64,000 bases of DNA from Microbacterium sp. TNHR37B. GTDB lineage: Bacteria; Actinomycetota; Actinomycetes; Actinomycetales; Microbacteriaceae. Position numbers and translations under genes: made by a program. This document shows positions 52,658-60,379 of the stretch, piece after piece (position 1 is the first letter of the stretch; every line of letters starts with the position of its first letter). Where the stretch lies: contig NZ_LQGV01000003.1 of the NCBI RefSeq assembly GCF_001620065.1, positions 186,001-250,000 on the forward strand, written 5' to 3'. The notes beneath the pieces are model-generated. The model ran no database searches. It was not told where the DNA came from and saw nothing but the letters and a program-made list of their open reading frames with translations.

Positions 52658-53353
52658 ATGAACGCCGCGCAAGCCCGCAAGGTCGTCGCCTACATGCGGA
52701 CATCGACAGACGAGCAGGACAACGGGATCGAAGCCCAGCGTGCCGCGATCCTCCGTGCCGCCGAGTTCTATGGCTGGGAGGTCATTGCGGAACTCTCAGA
52801 CCAGATCAGCGGCGGCACCGACATGAGCAAGCGACCGAAGGGCAGTCTCGCGCTCGGCATGGTGCGTGAAGGACTCGCAGATGCACTGGTCGTCGCCAAG
52901 CTCGACCGGCTCTCACGATCCGTGCCCGACTTCGGACGCATCCTTGAGGACGCACGCAAAGAAGGATGGGGCGTCGTAGTGCTCGATCCCAACATCGACA
53001 CGACCTCCGCGAACGGCGAGCTCGTCCTCAACGTGCTCATCAGCGTGGCGCAGTGGGAACGTCGCATCATCGGCGAACGCACGAAGGCCGCGCTCACGGT
53101 CGTCCGCGAGCGAGCGAAGGCGGAGGGCAAGAACCTCGGCCGGCCGCGTGCCATCCCAGAGGACATCGTGGCCCGCATCCTGCGCGAGTCGAGTGAGGGC
53201 AAGAGCGCCCGTGCCATTGCCCGCGACCTCACCGCAGACCACGTGCCGACCGCCCAGGGTGCTGCCAACTGGTCACATCAGACCGTTCAAGCGATCCTCG
53301 GACGCGAGGCAATCGCAACCGACGCTCTGGAAGTGCCCGCTAGGGCGACCTGA
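52658..53353 (+). CDS. small serine recombinase (resolvase/invertase type)
   Basis: 231 residues. Catalytic N-terminus VVAYMRTSTDEQ (Ser16 in the YxRxS pattern), VVAKLDRLSRSVPDFG and ERRIIGERTKAAL, then a C-terminal helix-turn-helix (SEGKSARAIARDLTADHVPT). It differs from the large integrase in lacking a zinc-ribbon domain. It could resolve multimers of the excised circle or invert a segment; no target sites were located. GAGAGGA precedes ATG 52658. Confidence 0.85.
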   Translation: MNAAQARKVVAYMRTSTDEQDNGIEAQRAAILRAAEFYGWEVIAELSDQISGGTDMSKRPKGSLALGMVREGLADALVVAKLDRLSRSVPDFGRILEDARKEGWGVVVLDPNIDTTSANGELVLNVLISVAQWERRIIGERTKAALTVVRERAKAEGKNLGRPRAIPEDIVARILRESSEGKSARAIARDLTADHVPTAQGAANWSHQTVQAILGREAIATDALEVPARAT

Positions 53354-53415
53354 GTGCATCTCGCGCACCCGCAGCGCGAAGTCGATTCGAATATCGACAC
53401 CTCTGCCGCGTCGCG

Positions 53416-54039
53416 TCAGGATGCAACCCAATGGACCGTCATCTTGAGACGTTGGTCATGCTCGTTTGTCCATGCAACAACGAAATCGACCTCGTCGTAG
53501 TAGTAGGTGTCCAGCAACTCGCCTGAGAACTGCTTCCTTTCTCCCGGCCCGATCTGTGGCCAGTCCAGCGCTGACCGTACGCGCATGAACTCTCGCGGGA
53601 CGTCGAGCGACACGTCAGCGGCGGTGCTACCCCTCGCAACGTTCTTGATGGTCCAATCGTGATCATCAAGGTCTTCAGAGCGCTTCTGAATGACCCACTG
53701 GGCACGAATCGACGGCTTGAATCTGGCGCGCTCGGCCGCGATAGCCGCCTCAGCCTCCTCGCGGGCTTGCGCCCGGACTCGCTCTATCCTCGTGACAGTG
53801 GTGAGCGGGCGCCACTTCGCGATGTTGCCCCAAGTGACGGACCGCCAAGGCGGGTAGATGGCAGTTGCGAGGACGGCCACTGCTCCGATTCCGACGATGT
53901 ACCACCAGACAGGAGCTCTCGCAGACGCGAGAAGCCCTAGGAACCAGGTCGCCGCAGACCCTCCGAAGAACACGATCAGCCCGGCGATCACTTGACCCCG
54001 GATGCTGCTCGCGTGCTGATCTGGCCGATCCGCTCTCAC
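53416..54039 (-). CDS. membrane protein with coiled-coil and cytoplasmic domain
   Basis: 207 residues. Two hydrophobic segments near the N-terminus (about 15-38 and 44-63), an Ala/Glu/Arg coiled-coil (RIERVRAQAREEAEAA), and a C-terminal beta-rich domain (QWVIQKRSEDLDDHDWTIKN; QFSGELLDTYYYDEVDFV). Unknown family. With the next two genes it forms a minus-strand membrane group. GTG 54039 start. Confidence 0.65.
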   Translation of the reverse strand: MRADRPDQHASSIRGQVIAGLIVFFGGSAATWFLGLLASARAPVWWYIVGIGAVAVLATAIYPPWRSVTWGNIAKWRPLTTVTRIERVRAQAREEAEAAIAAERARFKPSIRAQWVIQKRSEDLDDHDWTIKNVARGSTAADVSLDVPREFMRVRSALDWPQIGPGERKQFSGELLDTYYYDEVDFVVAWTNEHDQRLKMTVHWVAS

Positions 54040-54090
54040 AAGGTCTCACACTACCGATCTGGGCACCGGCGGCCCACCAGTCACACGCCG

Positions 54091-54624
54091 CTAGCGGCCA
54101 CGTCGCCAGAATCGCCAGCCCCGCCAGATTTGCTGAGCTTTCACATCAGCGTTCGCGACGGCGGCTTCGCGTTCACGCTCTGCTGTGAGCGCCTGCGTCA
54201 CTTCCATCTCAAGTTCCGAAAGGTGCACATTTCGGCTCACGATTTGGCCAAACAGTGGGCCTAGCGCGAGGAAGGTAACCGCGGCGCTAACGATCAGGAT
54301 CAGCCACGTCTTCCCAGCCATCGGAGGCGCCACATCCTGCGATAGAAGGTTAAGACACGCAACCATACCCACGACGAGCCCCGTCGCGAGAACGATCGCT
54401 ACTGTTAGCAGCACGCCTTGCCGGCGTATCCCGACGAAGGTGCGCCAGCCCCAGTAGTCGAACTTGCTCATCGCCGCGCGCAGTTCCTTGCGTGCTTGCG
54501 GCACGCCGGGGAGCGCATCTGCCCTCGTGAACTTGAACAGTCGCGCTTCAACTACGAGGGTCAGCAGCAGAACCGGGATTACCTGCGCCACGGTGGCGAT
54601 GAAGGCGCGGTCGCTCTCAGACAC
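54091..54624 (-). CDS. membrane protein, three segments
   Basis: 177 residues with hydrophobic segments at about 8-25, 70-93 and 106-126. The middle loop and the C-terminal tail are basic and helical (ELEMEVTQALTAEREREAA; RGWRFWRRGR). Not recognised. It lies between two other membrane genes of the same orientation. Confidence 0.65.
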   Translation of the reverse strand: MSESDRAFIATVAQVIPVLLLTLVVEARLFKFTRADALPGVPQARKELRAAMSKFDYWGWRTFVGIRRQGVLLTVAIVLATGLVVGMVACLNLLSQDVAPPMAGKTWLILIVSAAVTFLALGPLFGQIVSRNVHLSELEMEVTQALTAEREREAAVANADVKAQQIWRGWRFWRRGR

Positions 54625-54655
54625 CTTCAGGCCCCTTCATCGTGCTGGCAATCAG

Positions 54656-55495
54656 TTACTTGATCCACGGGAGCGCCTTCTTGTCGCCGAGCGACCGGCG
54701 AACGACTCGTAGTGCGTGGCCGGCGCGCCGAGAGACGGTGTCGGACAGTGCCGCTAGGAGCACACCTCCAAGGAACACCGGGAAGAAAACGATCGGATAC
54801 CAAGTAGTGAGCGCACGTCCGAAATCGGTGCTGATCTCTGGTAGCAGGCCGATTGCGGAGCCGATTCCCCAGAACATCAGCCCGAACAAGTAGACCAGAC
54901 TGCCAACTATGCCGACCCCAATCAGAATGCTCCCCACACGGCCAAGCGCACGCTTTAGTCTCGTGGATGCCCTCTTGTCGGCGGAGACCGACCTGACCGC
55001 CGCGAGGTTTGCGATCGGGTTCACAGCCGCAAGAGTAGGGGCCCCGTCCGTGATGAAACGATAATGGCTGGCCATTCGCTTGCGAATGATGCTTGGGGAA
55101 ACAACCAGTGTTCCCTGCGGGTCCACCTGCACCGCGGTCTCATCGAGCAAAGCAAACTTGTTGCCTTCGAGCTCGCTGACGACGGGCACGCCAAGTCTGA
55201 TTTCCAACGAGCGCCCTCCGTCGAACTGATCCGACGTGATGTCGCGCTTTCCCGCGCTCCAGAAGTAGAGGTCCACAAGGTGCGGGCGCTGGACGCTCCG
55301 TCCCTTCCAGGTGTACTCAAGTTCAGCCCCGATCCCCTTACCACGAGCCTCAAGGCTCAACGCACGCGCGTCCGCCCATAATTCGTACTCGTCGGAGACA
55401 TTTCGCCAACGCTCTCCAACAACCTGGACGAGGTACCCCAGCACCGCGCCACCCACAAGCAGAAGTATGTCGCTGAACTCCATCACGGCCTTCAC
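54656..55495 (-). CDS. membrane protein with soluble central domain
   Basis: 279 residues. One N-terminal hydrophobic segment (about 8-26), a soluble domain of some 150 residues (LVDLYFWSAGKRDITSDQFD), then two hydrophobic segments (about 190-215 and 228-250) and a basic tail. Starts GTG 55495 or ATG 55483. Unknown; the layout recalls membrane-bound effectors of exclusion or defence modules, which is only a guess. Confidence 0.6.
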   Translation of the reverse strand: MKAVMEFSDILLLVGGAVLGYLVQVVGERWRNVSDEYELWADARALSLEARGKGIGAELEYTWKGRSVQRPHLVDLYFWSAGKRDITSDQFDGGRSLEIRLGVPVVSELEGNKFALLDETAVQVDPQGTLVVSPSIIRKRMASHYRFITDGAPTLAAVNPIANLAAVRSVSADKRASTRLKRALGRVGSILIGVGIVGSLVYLFGLMFWGIGSAIGLLPEISTDFGRALTTWYPIVFFPVFLGGVLLAALSDTVSRRAGHALRVVRRSLGDKKALPWIK

Positions 55496-55549
55496 GTTCG
55501 GTGAAATCAGTCGAACGCAGGCTATCGCTCAGTCTGCGCGTGGCCGCAT

Positions 55550-55810
55550 TCAACTCGCGGCATGTTCTCCCTGTTGGGCAGCGCGCGACAGCAAGGACGC
55601 CGCTTCGAGGCCCAGTGCGTCAGCCAGACGGTGGATGTTGTCCAGGCTGATGTTGCGCTCACCTCGTTCCACCTGTCCGACGTAGCTGCGGTCAAGCTCG
55701 GCTCGGTGCGCAAGTTGCTCCTGGCTCAACCCGGCGGAGAGACGAAGCTCGCGCACACGCGCGCCAAACGCAGCTCGCCGTTCGAGCTGTTTCGGAGTAG
55801 CGGGGGTCAC
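55550..55810 (-). CDS. XRE-family transcriptional regulator
   Basis: 86 residues, a single helix-turn-helix domain: RELRLSAGLSQEQLAHRAEL and RSYVGQVERGERNISLDNIH are textbook XRE/Cro motifs. GTG 55810. It is divergent from the PH/SHOCT gene and first in line with the three membrane genes. ATGAGT repeats in the shared promoter suggest self-control. Confidence 0.88.
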   Translation of the reverse strand: MTPATPKQLERRAAFGARVRELRLSAGLSQEQLAHRAELDRSYVGQVERGERNISLDNIHRLADALGLEAASLLSRAAQQGEHAAS

Positions 55811-55857
55811 TCATCGAACTTCGCCACAAGGTGTCTATGAGTCCACGGACTATGAGT
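55809..55857. promoter_or_regulatory. ATGAGT repeats in a divergent promoter
   Basis: CTATGAGT at 55835-55842 and 55850-55857 (15-base period) and ACTCAT at 55809-55814 in opposite sense, between the XRE and PH/SHOCT genes. Likely operator of the XRE protein. Confidence 0.45.
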
Positions 55858-55868
55858 ACCATGCAGGT

Positions 55869-56378
55869 ATGGCGAACGAAGAGAAGCTGGTACGGCTCGC
55901 GACCGAGCACCTGGATGCCGATGAGCAGATCCAGCTGACTATGGCAGGCACGTACGAGGTCAAGATGCTGGGTAACGACACTGTTCGCGCAGGCGTCCTC
56001 ATCGCGACCGATCGTCGAGTGGTGTTCTACGCCAAGAAGCTCGGCGGCTACGAGCTGGAGTCCTTCGCCTACGACAGGATCTCGTCGTTCGAAGCGGGGA
56101 AGAGCATGATGGGCGGGCACATCACCTTCTTCGCGTCCGGAAACCGAGTTCATGTCAAGTGGATTCAGCCACCCACCGCGGCACAGGCGTTCGCTGAGGT
56201 AGTTCGCGGCAAGATGCACGGCGTCGCCGCTCCGGTGGCCGCAGAGCCCTCGACTCCAGTAGCACCCTCCGACCCGATCATCACCCAGATACAACAGCTG
56301 GCAGGCCTTCGAGATGCCGGAGCTATCACCGACACAGAGTTCGAGACCAAGAAGGCTGAGTTGCTTGCGCGCCTGTAG
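55869..56378 (+). CDS. PH-domain and SHOCT-domain protein
   Basis: 169 residues. Residues 1-115 form a bacterial PH-like domain (AGVLIATDRRVVFYAKKLGG; YDRISSFEAGKSMMGGHITF). After a Pro/Ala linker the C-terminus is a SHOCT domain: IITQIQQLAGLRDAGAITDT then EFETKKAELLARL. Such proteins are common on actinobacterial prophages and elements and their function is unknown. Confidence 0.85.
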   Translation: MANEEKLVRLATEHLDADEQIQLTMAGTYEVKMLGNDTVRAGVLIATDRRVVFYAKKLGGYELESFAYDRISSFEAGKSMMGGHITFFASGNRVHVKWIQPPTAAQAFAEVVRGKMHGVAAPVAAEPSTPVAPSDPIITQIQQLAGLRDAGAITDTEFETKKAELLARL

Positions 56379-56420
56379 CACTGACGCGCCCGCGTGGGCA
56401 TCCTGAGACCCGCTGACGCG

Positions 56421-56464
56421 CTTGAGGGCCGGGGTTGATAATCGAATCGACTCCGGCCCTCAAG
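56421..56464. terminator. bidirectional terminator
   Basis: Perfect 12-base stem CTTGAGGGCCGG (56421-56432) with its complement (56453-56464) and a 20-base loop, between the converging PH/SHOCT gene and the acidic protein gene. Confidence 0.65.
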
Positions 56465-56493
56465 TTCGCTTGTAGGCGCTTCTACGGAATCGC

Positions 56494-56760
56494 CTACACG
56501 GCCCTCTTGAACTCCCACGGTCGGGCGATCCCCGAGATGACCGGCTCAGTACTCTGCGACTGAGGCTCGCTCAGGTATCTGCCGATGATCTTCTCGGCAG
56601 TCTGGGCCGCGAGGAACGGGTCGAAGACCTCGCCCTCACTGAGCCCGTCCACGTAGCGCTCGTCCGAGTCTCCGAAGTGCTCGTCCTCCAGGCTGATCGA
56701 GAACGAATCGTCAGACTCGCGCGTGACTTCCAGGATGAGGCGGATGGTGTTGCTTGACAT
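56494..56760 (-). CDS. small acidic protein downstream of the integrase
   Basis: 88 residues, very acidic in the middle (SDDSFSISLEDEHFGDSDER), with a basic C-terminal end (ARPWEFKRAV). It follows the integrase gene on the same strand after 173 bases. Small element-borne proteins near serine integrases often act as directionality factors, but nothing in the sequence proves this. Confidence 0.6.
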   Translation of the reverse strand: MSSNTIRLILEVTRESDDSFSISLEDEHFGDSDERYVDGLSEGEVFDPFLAAQTAEKIIGRYLSEPQSQSTEPVISGIARPWEFKRAV

Positions 56761-56933
56761 GATGATCCCTTTCCAAGGACATCAGAGAGCTTTCGCTCAA
56801 TCGAATGATGTCCGCGGTGGGTCGGTCCCCGGCGTGCTTGCGATCCGGGCAGTTGAACCTCGCGCTGCTCTAGTCAGCCGTCCAATGCAGTGTCTACAGC
56901 GTATCGGAGCGCACGTAACAGCGGGATAACAGG

Positions 56934-58547
56934 TCAGTCCTTGCGCCAGTCGATGATCACCCGAGCCTTCATTGCATCGCTCGCGATCCCGTCACGTCGC
57001 GCCCGGAACGCCTCAGCAGTCTCACTCTTCTTCGGGAGAGTGGTCGTCGGGATGCCCTCGGGCCAGGGGCCAATCACGACGCGCGAGATGAGGTCGCGGA
57101 AGAACAGCCGTCGCTCCCCCACCGTCCAGTGCTCCCATGCCGCGAGAACGTCGCGACGATGCGCCCAGACGTCGACGGCAAGCGGTCCACCGTGCCGCGC
57201 GTCGATCCGCTGAGTCAGGGACGCAATCTCGGCGTCGAGGCGCGAGACCTCAGCCTGCGCATCACGCTCGCTCATAATGCCCGCGATGAACGCTCGCGCC
57301 GCGCGGTCGCGCTCACCCTTCCTCGTCTCGCGAGTGTCGCGCAGGGCCTTCGCGTCTATGTCGTCAGTCTCGCGCTTTCGCTTCACGGCATCCCAGAACG
57401 GCAGGTCGTCCAAGTGCTTCACTGACTCGGCGTAAAGATGTGCCTCCAGCGCCTCGGCGTCGATGCTTACTCGACCCGTGCTCAGGCCGGTGGCCTCGCC
57501 CCTCGGGTGGTTGGGGTGGTCGCCATTGACGAAGGCTCGGCAGACGAGCTTGGTGGGCACGCCCTTTCGTGCGACCGGATACAGGGGCTTCTCGCACGCC
57601 CCGCACACGACGATCCCGCCACCGAGTACATGCTTGGACGACTTCACGCCCAGCGGGTTCGTTCTGCGTGACGAGTCTGGCGCAAGGCGATCAGTCAGAC
57701 GCTCGTGGGTCTGCTTGTCGATGATCGCCTCCCAGCAGTTCTCAACGCCAGCCGAGTTGATTCCTGCGAGCGCCGGGTTGGTCAGCACCTTGTGCAGAAC
57801 CGAGCGCCTCCACGCGCTCCCACGCCGGGTGGTCACGCCGCGCGCGCTCCAGTCTCGGACGATTCCGTACAACGTGTCGTCCTGATCGAGAACACGAGTG
57901 ACGGCCTCGAGGACGAGCTTCGATTCGGCTTCGTCGACATGGAGTTGCTTGTCCTCCTTGCGGTAGCCGAACGGAGGCACACCGCCGTGCCATCTGCCCG
58001 ATTCGACACGTTGGCGTGCAGATCGTTCGACGCGCTCGCCCACACGCTCGGCCTCTGCCGCGTCGACAGCCGCCTTGATACGAGCGACCATCCGCCCATC
58101 TGCCGTGGCCAAGTTATCGTCGCCAGACACGACGGTGCGGATCACCGTGCCGTGACGCTCGAATAGCGTGATGAGGTCCTCAAGCTCTCGGGGCCGGCGA
58201 GTGATTCGCGAGTTGCTGTAGGCGATGATCGTCGAGAACTCGCCACCGCGAGCGCGAGACAGCATGTCCTCGTAGCCAGGCCGACGCTTGCGCGAGCGCG
58301 TCGACGCAGAAGTGTCGTTGTCTTCGAAGTCGGCCACCACCGCAAGGCCAAGCGCCTCGGCTTTCGCGAGACAGTCCTCTCGCTGCCGCTGGACTCCGAG
58401 CGCAAGCCCTTCCTTGTCGTCCGAGATGCGCGTATAGATAGCAGCATGCCTAGACGCCGAAGCAGTGGTCTGCCGAGAAGCGGTGCTGATGCCGCGAGCC
58501 AAGGTTCCTCCAAGGAAGTGATTGACGAGGACGCCGGTTGGAGGCAC
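56934..58547 (-). CDS. int: large serine integrase
   Basis: 537 residues. Catalytic domain AAIYTRISDDKEGLALGVQRQ (Ser42; shorter form YTRISDD), AYSNSRITRRPRELEDLI, then the recombinase domain GGVPPFGYRKED, a zinc-ribbon region (VVCGACEKPLYPVARKGVPT followed by LVCRAF) and a coiled-coil region near 410-455. This domain order is diagnostic for phage-type large serine integrases. GTG 58547 gives an unusual 35-residue leader; TTG 58502 is a shorter start. The 5' end abuts the fpg-like fragment at 58548. Confidence 0.93.
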   Translation of the reverse strand: MPPTGVLVNHFLGGTLARGISTASRQTTASASRHAAIYTRISDDKEGLALGVQRQREDCLAKAEALGLAVVADFEDNDTSASTRSRKRRPGYEDMLSRARGGEFSTIIAYSNSRITRRPRELEDLITLFERHGTVIRTVVSGDDNLATADGRMVARIKAAVDAAEAERVGERVERSARQRVESGRWHGGVPPFGYRKEDKQLHVDEAESKLVLEAVTRVLDQDDTLYGIVRDWSARGVTTRRGSAWRRSVLHKVLTNPALAGINSAGVENCWEAIIDKQTHERLTDRLAPDSSRRTNPLGVKSSKHVLGGGIVVCGACEKPLYPVARKGVPTKLVCRAFVNGDHPNHPRGEATGLSTGRVSIDAEALEAHLYAESVKHLDDLPFWDAVKRKRETDDIDAKALRDTRETRKGERDRAARAFIAGIMSERDAQAEVSRLDAEIASLTQRIDARHGGPLAVDVWAHRRDVLAAWEHWTVGERRLFFRDLISRVVIGPWPEGIPTTTLPKKSETAEAFRARRDGIASDAMKARVIIDWRKD

Positions 58548-58622
58548 TTCGAGTATTGCCCGACCTGTCAGACGAACGGCAAGATCCTTGCCGACCGGCG
58601 ACGCTCACGCATCGACAAGTGA
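58548..58622 (+). pseudogene. diverged second copy of the fpg 3' end
   Basis: Encodes [18 protein letters not shown] and six more residues to a TGA stop. It matches the genuine fpg 3' end (58677-58751) at 19 of 24 residues and, by hand count, 52 of 75 bases, with most differences at synonymous positions. It therefore comes from a different fpg orthologue rather than a recent copy. It lies inside the element, on the wrong side to repair the truncated gene. Confidence 0.8.
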
Positions 58623-58642
58623 GTCGATACAACGATTGTCAA

Positions 58643-58698
58643 CCATAGGGCGCAAAACGTCACCCTTTACAACAGCCTGGAGTACTGCCCGACCTGCC
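58643..58698. other. attR of the integrated element
   Basis: Right junction. Phage arm CCATAGGGCGCAAAA (58643-58657), then CGTCACCCTTT, then ACAA with the central AA at 58671-58672. The chromosomal half continues CAGCCTGGAGTACTGCCC. Joined with the phage half of attL it makes a palindrome TTTACAAGTAAA around the non-palindromic AA, flanked by the 15-base inverted arms. Confidence 0.85.
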
Positions 58699-58751
58699 AG
58701 ACCGGCGGGAAGATCCTCGCGGACCGACGCTTGTCGCGCCTGCTGAAGTAG
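58671..58751 (+). pseudogene. displaced 3' end of the interrupted fpg gene
   Basis: Twenty-six codons beginning AAC AGC CTG and ending in TAG. It contains the missing second zinc-finger half [11 protein letters not shown] and the DNA-contact stretch LADRRLSR. Fused after Asp264 of 44425-45222 it rebuilds a complete 290-residue glycosylase in frame. It has no start or promoter of its own. Confidence 0.9.
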
Positions 58752-58781
58752 CGCCTCGACGCTGCACCGCCGACGGGCGGG

Positions 58782-60320
58782 TCAGCCGGTAGTGCCCATG
58801 AGGATGCGGGCGTCGTCGTCGACCCAGTCGATCGACTTGGAGACCGCCTTCTTCCACTGGCGATAGCGACGCGCACGCTCGTCGGGGTCCATGCGGGGCT
58901 CGAACCGCGCGTCTTCCTTCCAGTGTGTGCGCAGCTCGTCGCGATCCGCCCACACGCCCACGGCGAGACCCGCCGCGTAGGCGGCACCGAGCGCCGTGGT
59001 CTCCACGACGCGAGGGCGCACGACCGGGATCCCGAGGATGTCGGCCTGGAACTGCATGAGCGTCGCGTTGCGGGTCATCCCGCCGTCGACCCGCAGTTCT
59101 TCCAGTTCCCGGCCCGCGTCGGCGACGACGGCCTCGATGACATCGCGCGTCTGGAACGCCGTCGCCTCGAGCGCCGCCCGTGCGACGTGCCCCTTCGTGA
59201 CGAACCGGGTGAGCCCCACGAGCGCACCACGGGCATCGGGACGCCAGTACGGCGCGAACAGCCCCGAGAATGCCGGGACGAAGTAGGCGCCGCCGTTGTC
59301 GTCCACGGTCGTGGCCAGGGTTTCGACCTCTTCCGAGCTGCGGATGAGGCCGAGGTTGTCGCGCAGCCACTGCACGAGCGACCCGGTGACGGCGATCGAC
59401 CCCTCCAGGGCGTAGCGCGCCGGTTCGCCGTCGCAGCGATAGGCGACCGTCGTGAGGAGCCCGGCCCGCGACCGGACGAGCTCGGTCCCGGTGTTCACGA
59501 GGAGGAAGTTGCCGGTGCCGTAGGTGTTCTTCGACTCGCTGGTGTCGAAGGCCGTCTGCCCGAAGGTCGCCGCCTGCTGGTCACCGAGGATCCCGGCCAG
59601 CGGCACGCCGCGAAGCGCGGCCGGGGTGCGCACCTCGCCGACCACCTCCGAGGACGAGTGGATCGCCGGGAGCATCGAGCGCGGCACCCGCCAGACCTCC
59701 AGGAGCTCGTCGGACCAGTCGAGCGTGCGGAGGTCCATGAGGAGGGTGCGGCTCGCATTGGTGACGTCGGTGACGTGGATGCCACCATCCACCCCACCGG
59801 TGAGGTTCCACACCACCCAGCTGTCGGCGGTGCCGAACAGCAGATGCCCCGCCTCGGCGTCCTCGCGCGCGCCGGGCACGTTGTCGAGGATCCACGCGAG
59901 CTTCGACGCGGAGAAGTACGTGGCCAGCGGAAGACCGGTCTGCTCGGTGAAGGCGTCCACGCCACGCTCGGCGATCATGCGGTCGAGCATGGGCTGGGTG
60001 CGGGTGTCCTGCCACACCAGGGCGTTGTGGACCGGCCGCCCGGTGCGCCGATCCCACACGATCGCGGTCTCGCGCTGATTGGTCACCCCGACGGCAGCGA
60101 CGTCGCCGCGGGAGAGCCCGGTGTCCTCCAGGACTCGAGCGAGCACCCACTCGGTGTTCGTCCAGATCTCGTCGGCGTCGTGCTCCACGCGTCCGGCCCG
60201 CGGGAAGATCTGCTCGTGCTCGCGCTGAGCGGTGCCGACGATCCCTCCCGTCGCGTCGAACACGATGGCCCGAGTGGAGGTGGTCCCCTGGTCGACAGCG
60301 ATCACATGGCTGGGCAACAT
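58782..60320 (-). CDS. glpK: glycerol kinase
   Basis: Phosphorylates glycerol to glycerol-3-phosphate. 512 residues of the FGGY family: [17 protein letters not shown] at the start, [33 protein letters not shown], and [13 protein letters not shown]. It lies 59 bases after glpD on the same strand, so both form a glycerol operon. It converges on the displaced fpg end. Confidence 0.96.
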   Translation of the reverse strand: MLPSHVIAVDQGTTSTRAIVFDATGGIVGTAQREHEQIFPRAGRVEHDADEIWTNTEWVLARVLEDTGLSRGDVAAVGVTNQRETAIVWDRRTGRPVHNALVWQDTRTQPMLDRMIAERGVDAFTEQTGLPLATYFSASKLAWILDNVPGAREDAEAGHLLFGTADSWVVWNLTGGVDGGIHVTDVTNASRTLLMDLRTLDWSDELLEVWRVPRSMLPAIHSSSEVVGEVRTPAALRGVPLAGILGDQQAATFGQTAFDTSESKNTYGTGNFLLVNTGTELVRSRAGLLTTVAYRCDGEPARYALEGSIAVTGSLVQWLRDNLGLIRSSEEVETLATTVDDNGGAYFVPAFSGLFAPYWRPDARGALVGLTRFVTKGHVARAALEATAFQTRDVIEAVVADAGRELEELRVDGGMTRNATLMQFQADILGIPVVRPRVVETTALGAAYAAGLAVGVWADRDELRTHWKEDARFEPRMDPDERARRYRQWKKAVSKSIDWVDDDARILMGTTG

Positions 60321-60379
60321 CGTCTCCTCACTGAGTCGCCGGATCGGCTGCTCCGGCGGCCGTCACACGCCCTGACACG

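Larger units (their letters stand above)
45217..58672. mobile_element. integrated phage-satellite-like element (13.45 kb)
   Basis: Bounded by attL and attR and carrying its own large serine integrase at the right end. Contents in order: capsid-like protein, small protein, HGG small-terminase-like protein, ART-like/NUDIX fusion, phosphatase-like protein, XRE-like regulator, prim-pol, RecA-fold ATPase, iteron-like repeats, second serine recombinase, three membrane proteins, XRE repressor, PH/SHOCT protein, acidic protein, integrase. Portal, large terminase, protease and tail genes are missing. Third-position GC looks lower than in the flanks. Size and content resemble M. tuberculosis phiRv1-type elements and phage-inducible islands; replication with helper-dependent packaging is inferred. 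Confidence 0.88.

Noticed and set aside
58446..58622. 58-codon plus-strand frame containing the fpg-like end
   Set aside because: Its first 34 codons are antisense to the integrase gene. Only the last 24 codons show homology, so it is a fragment and not a gene.
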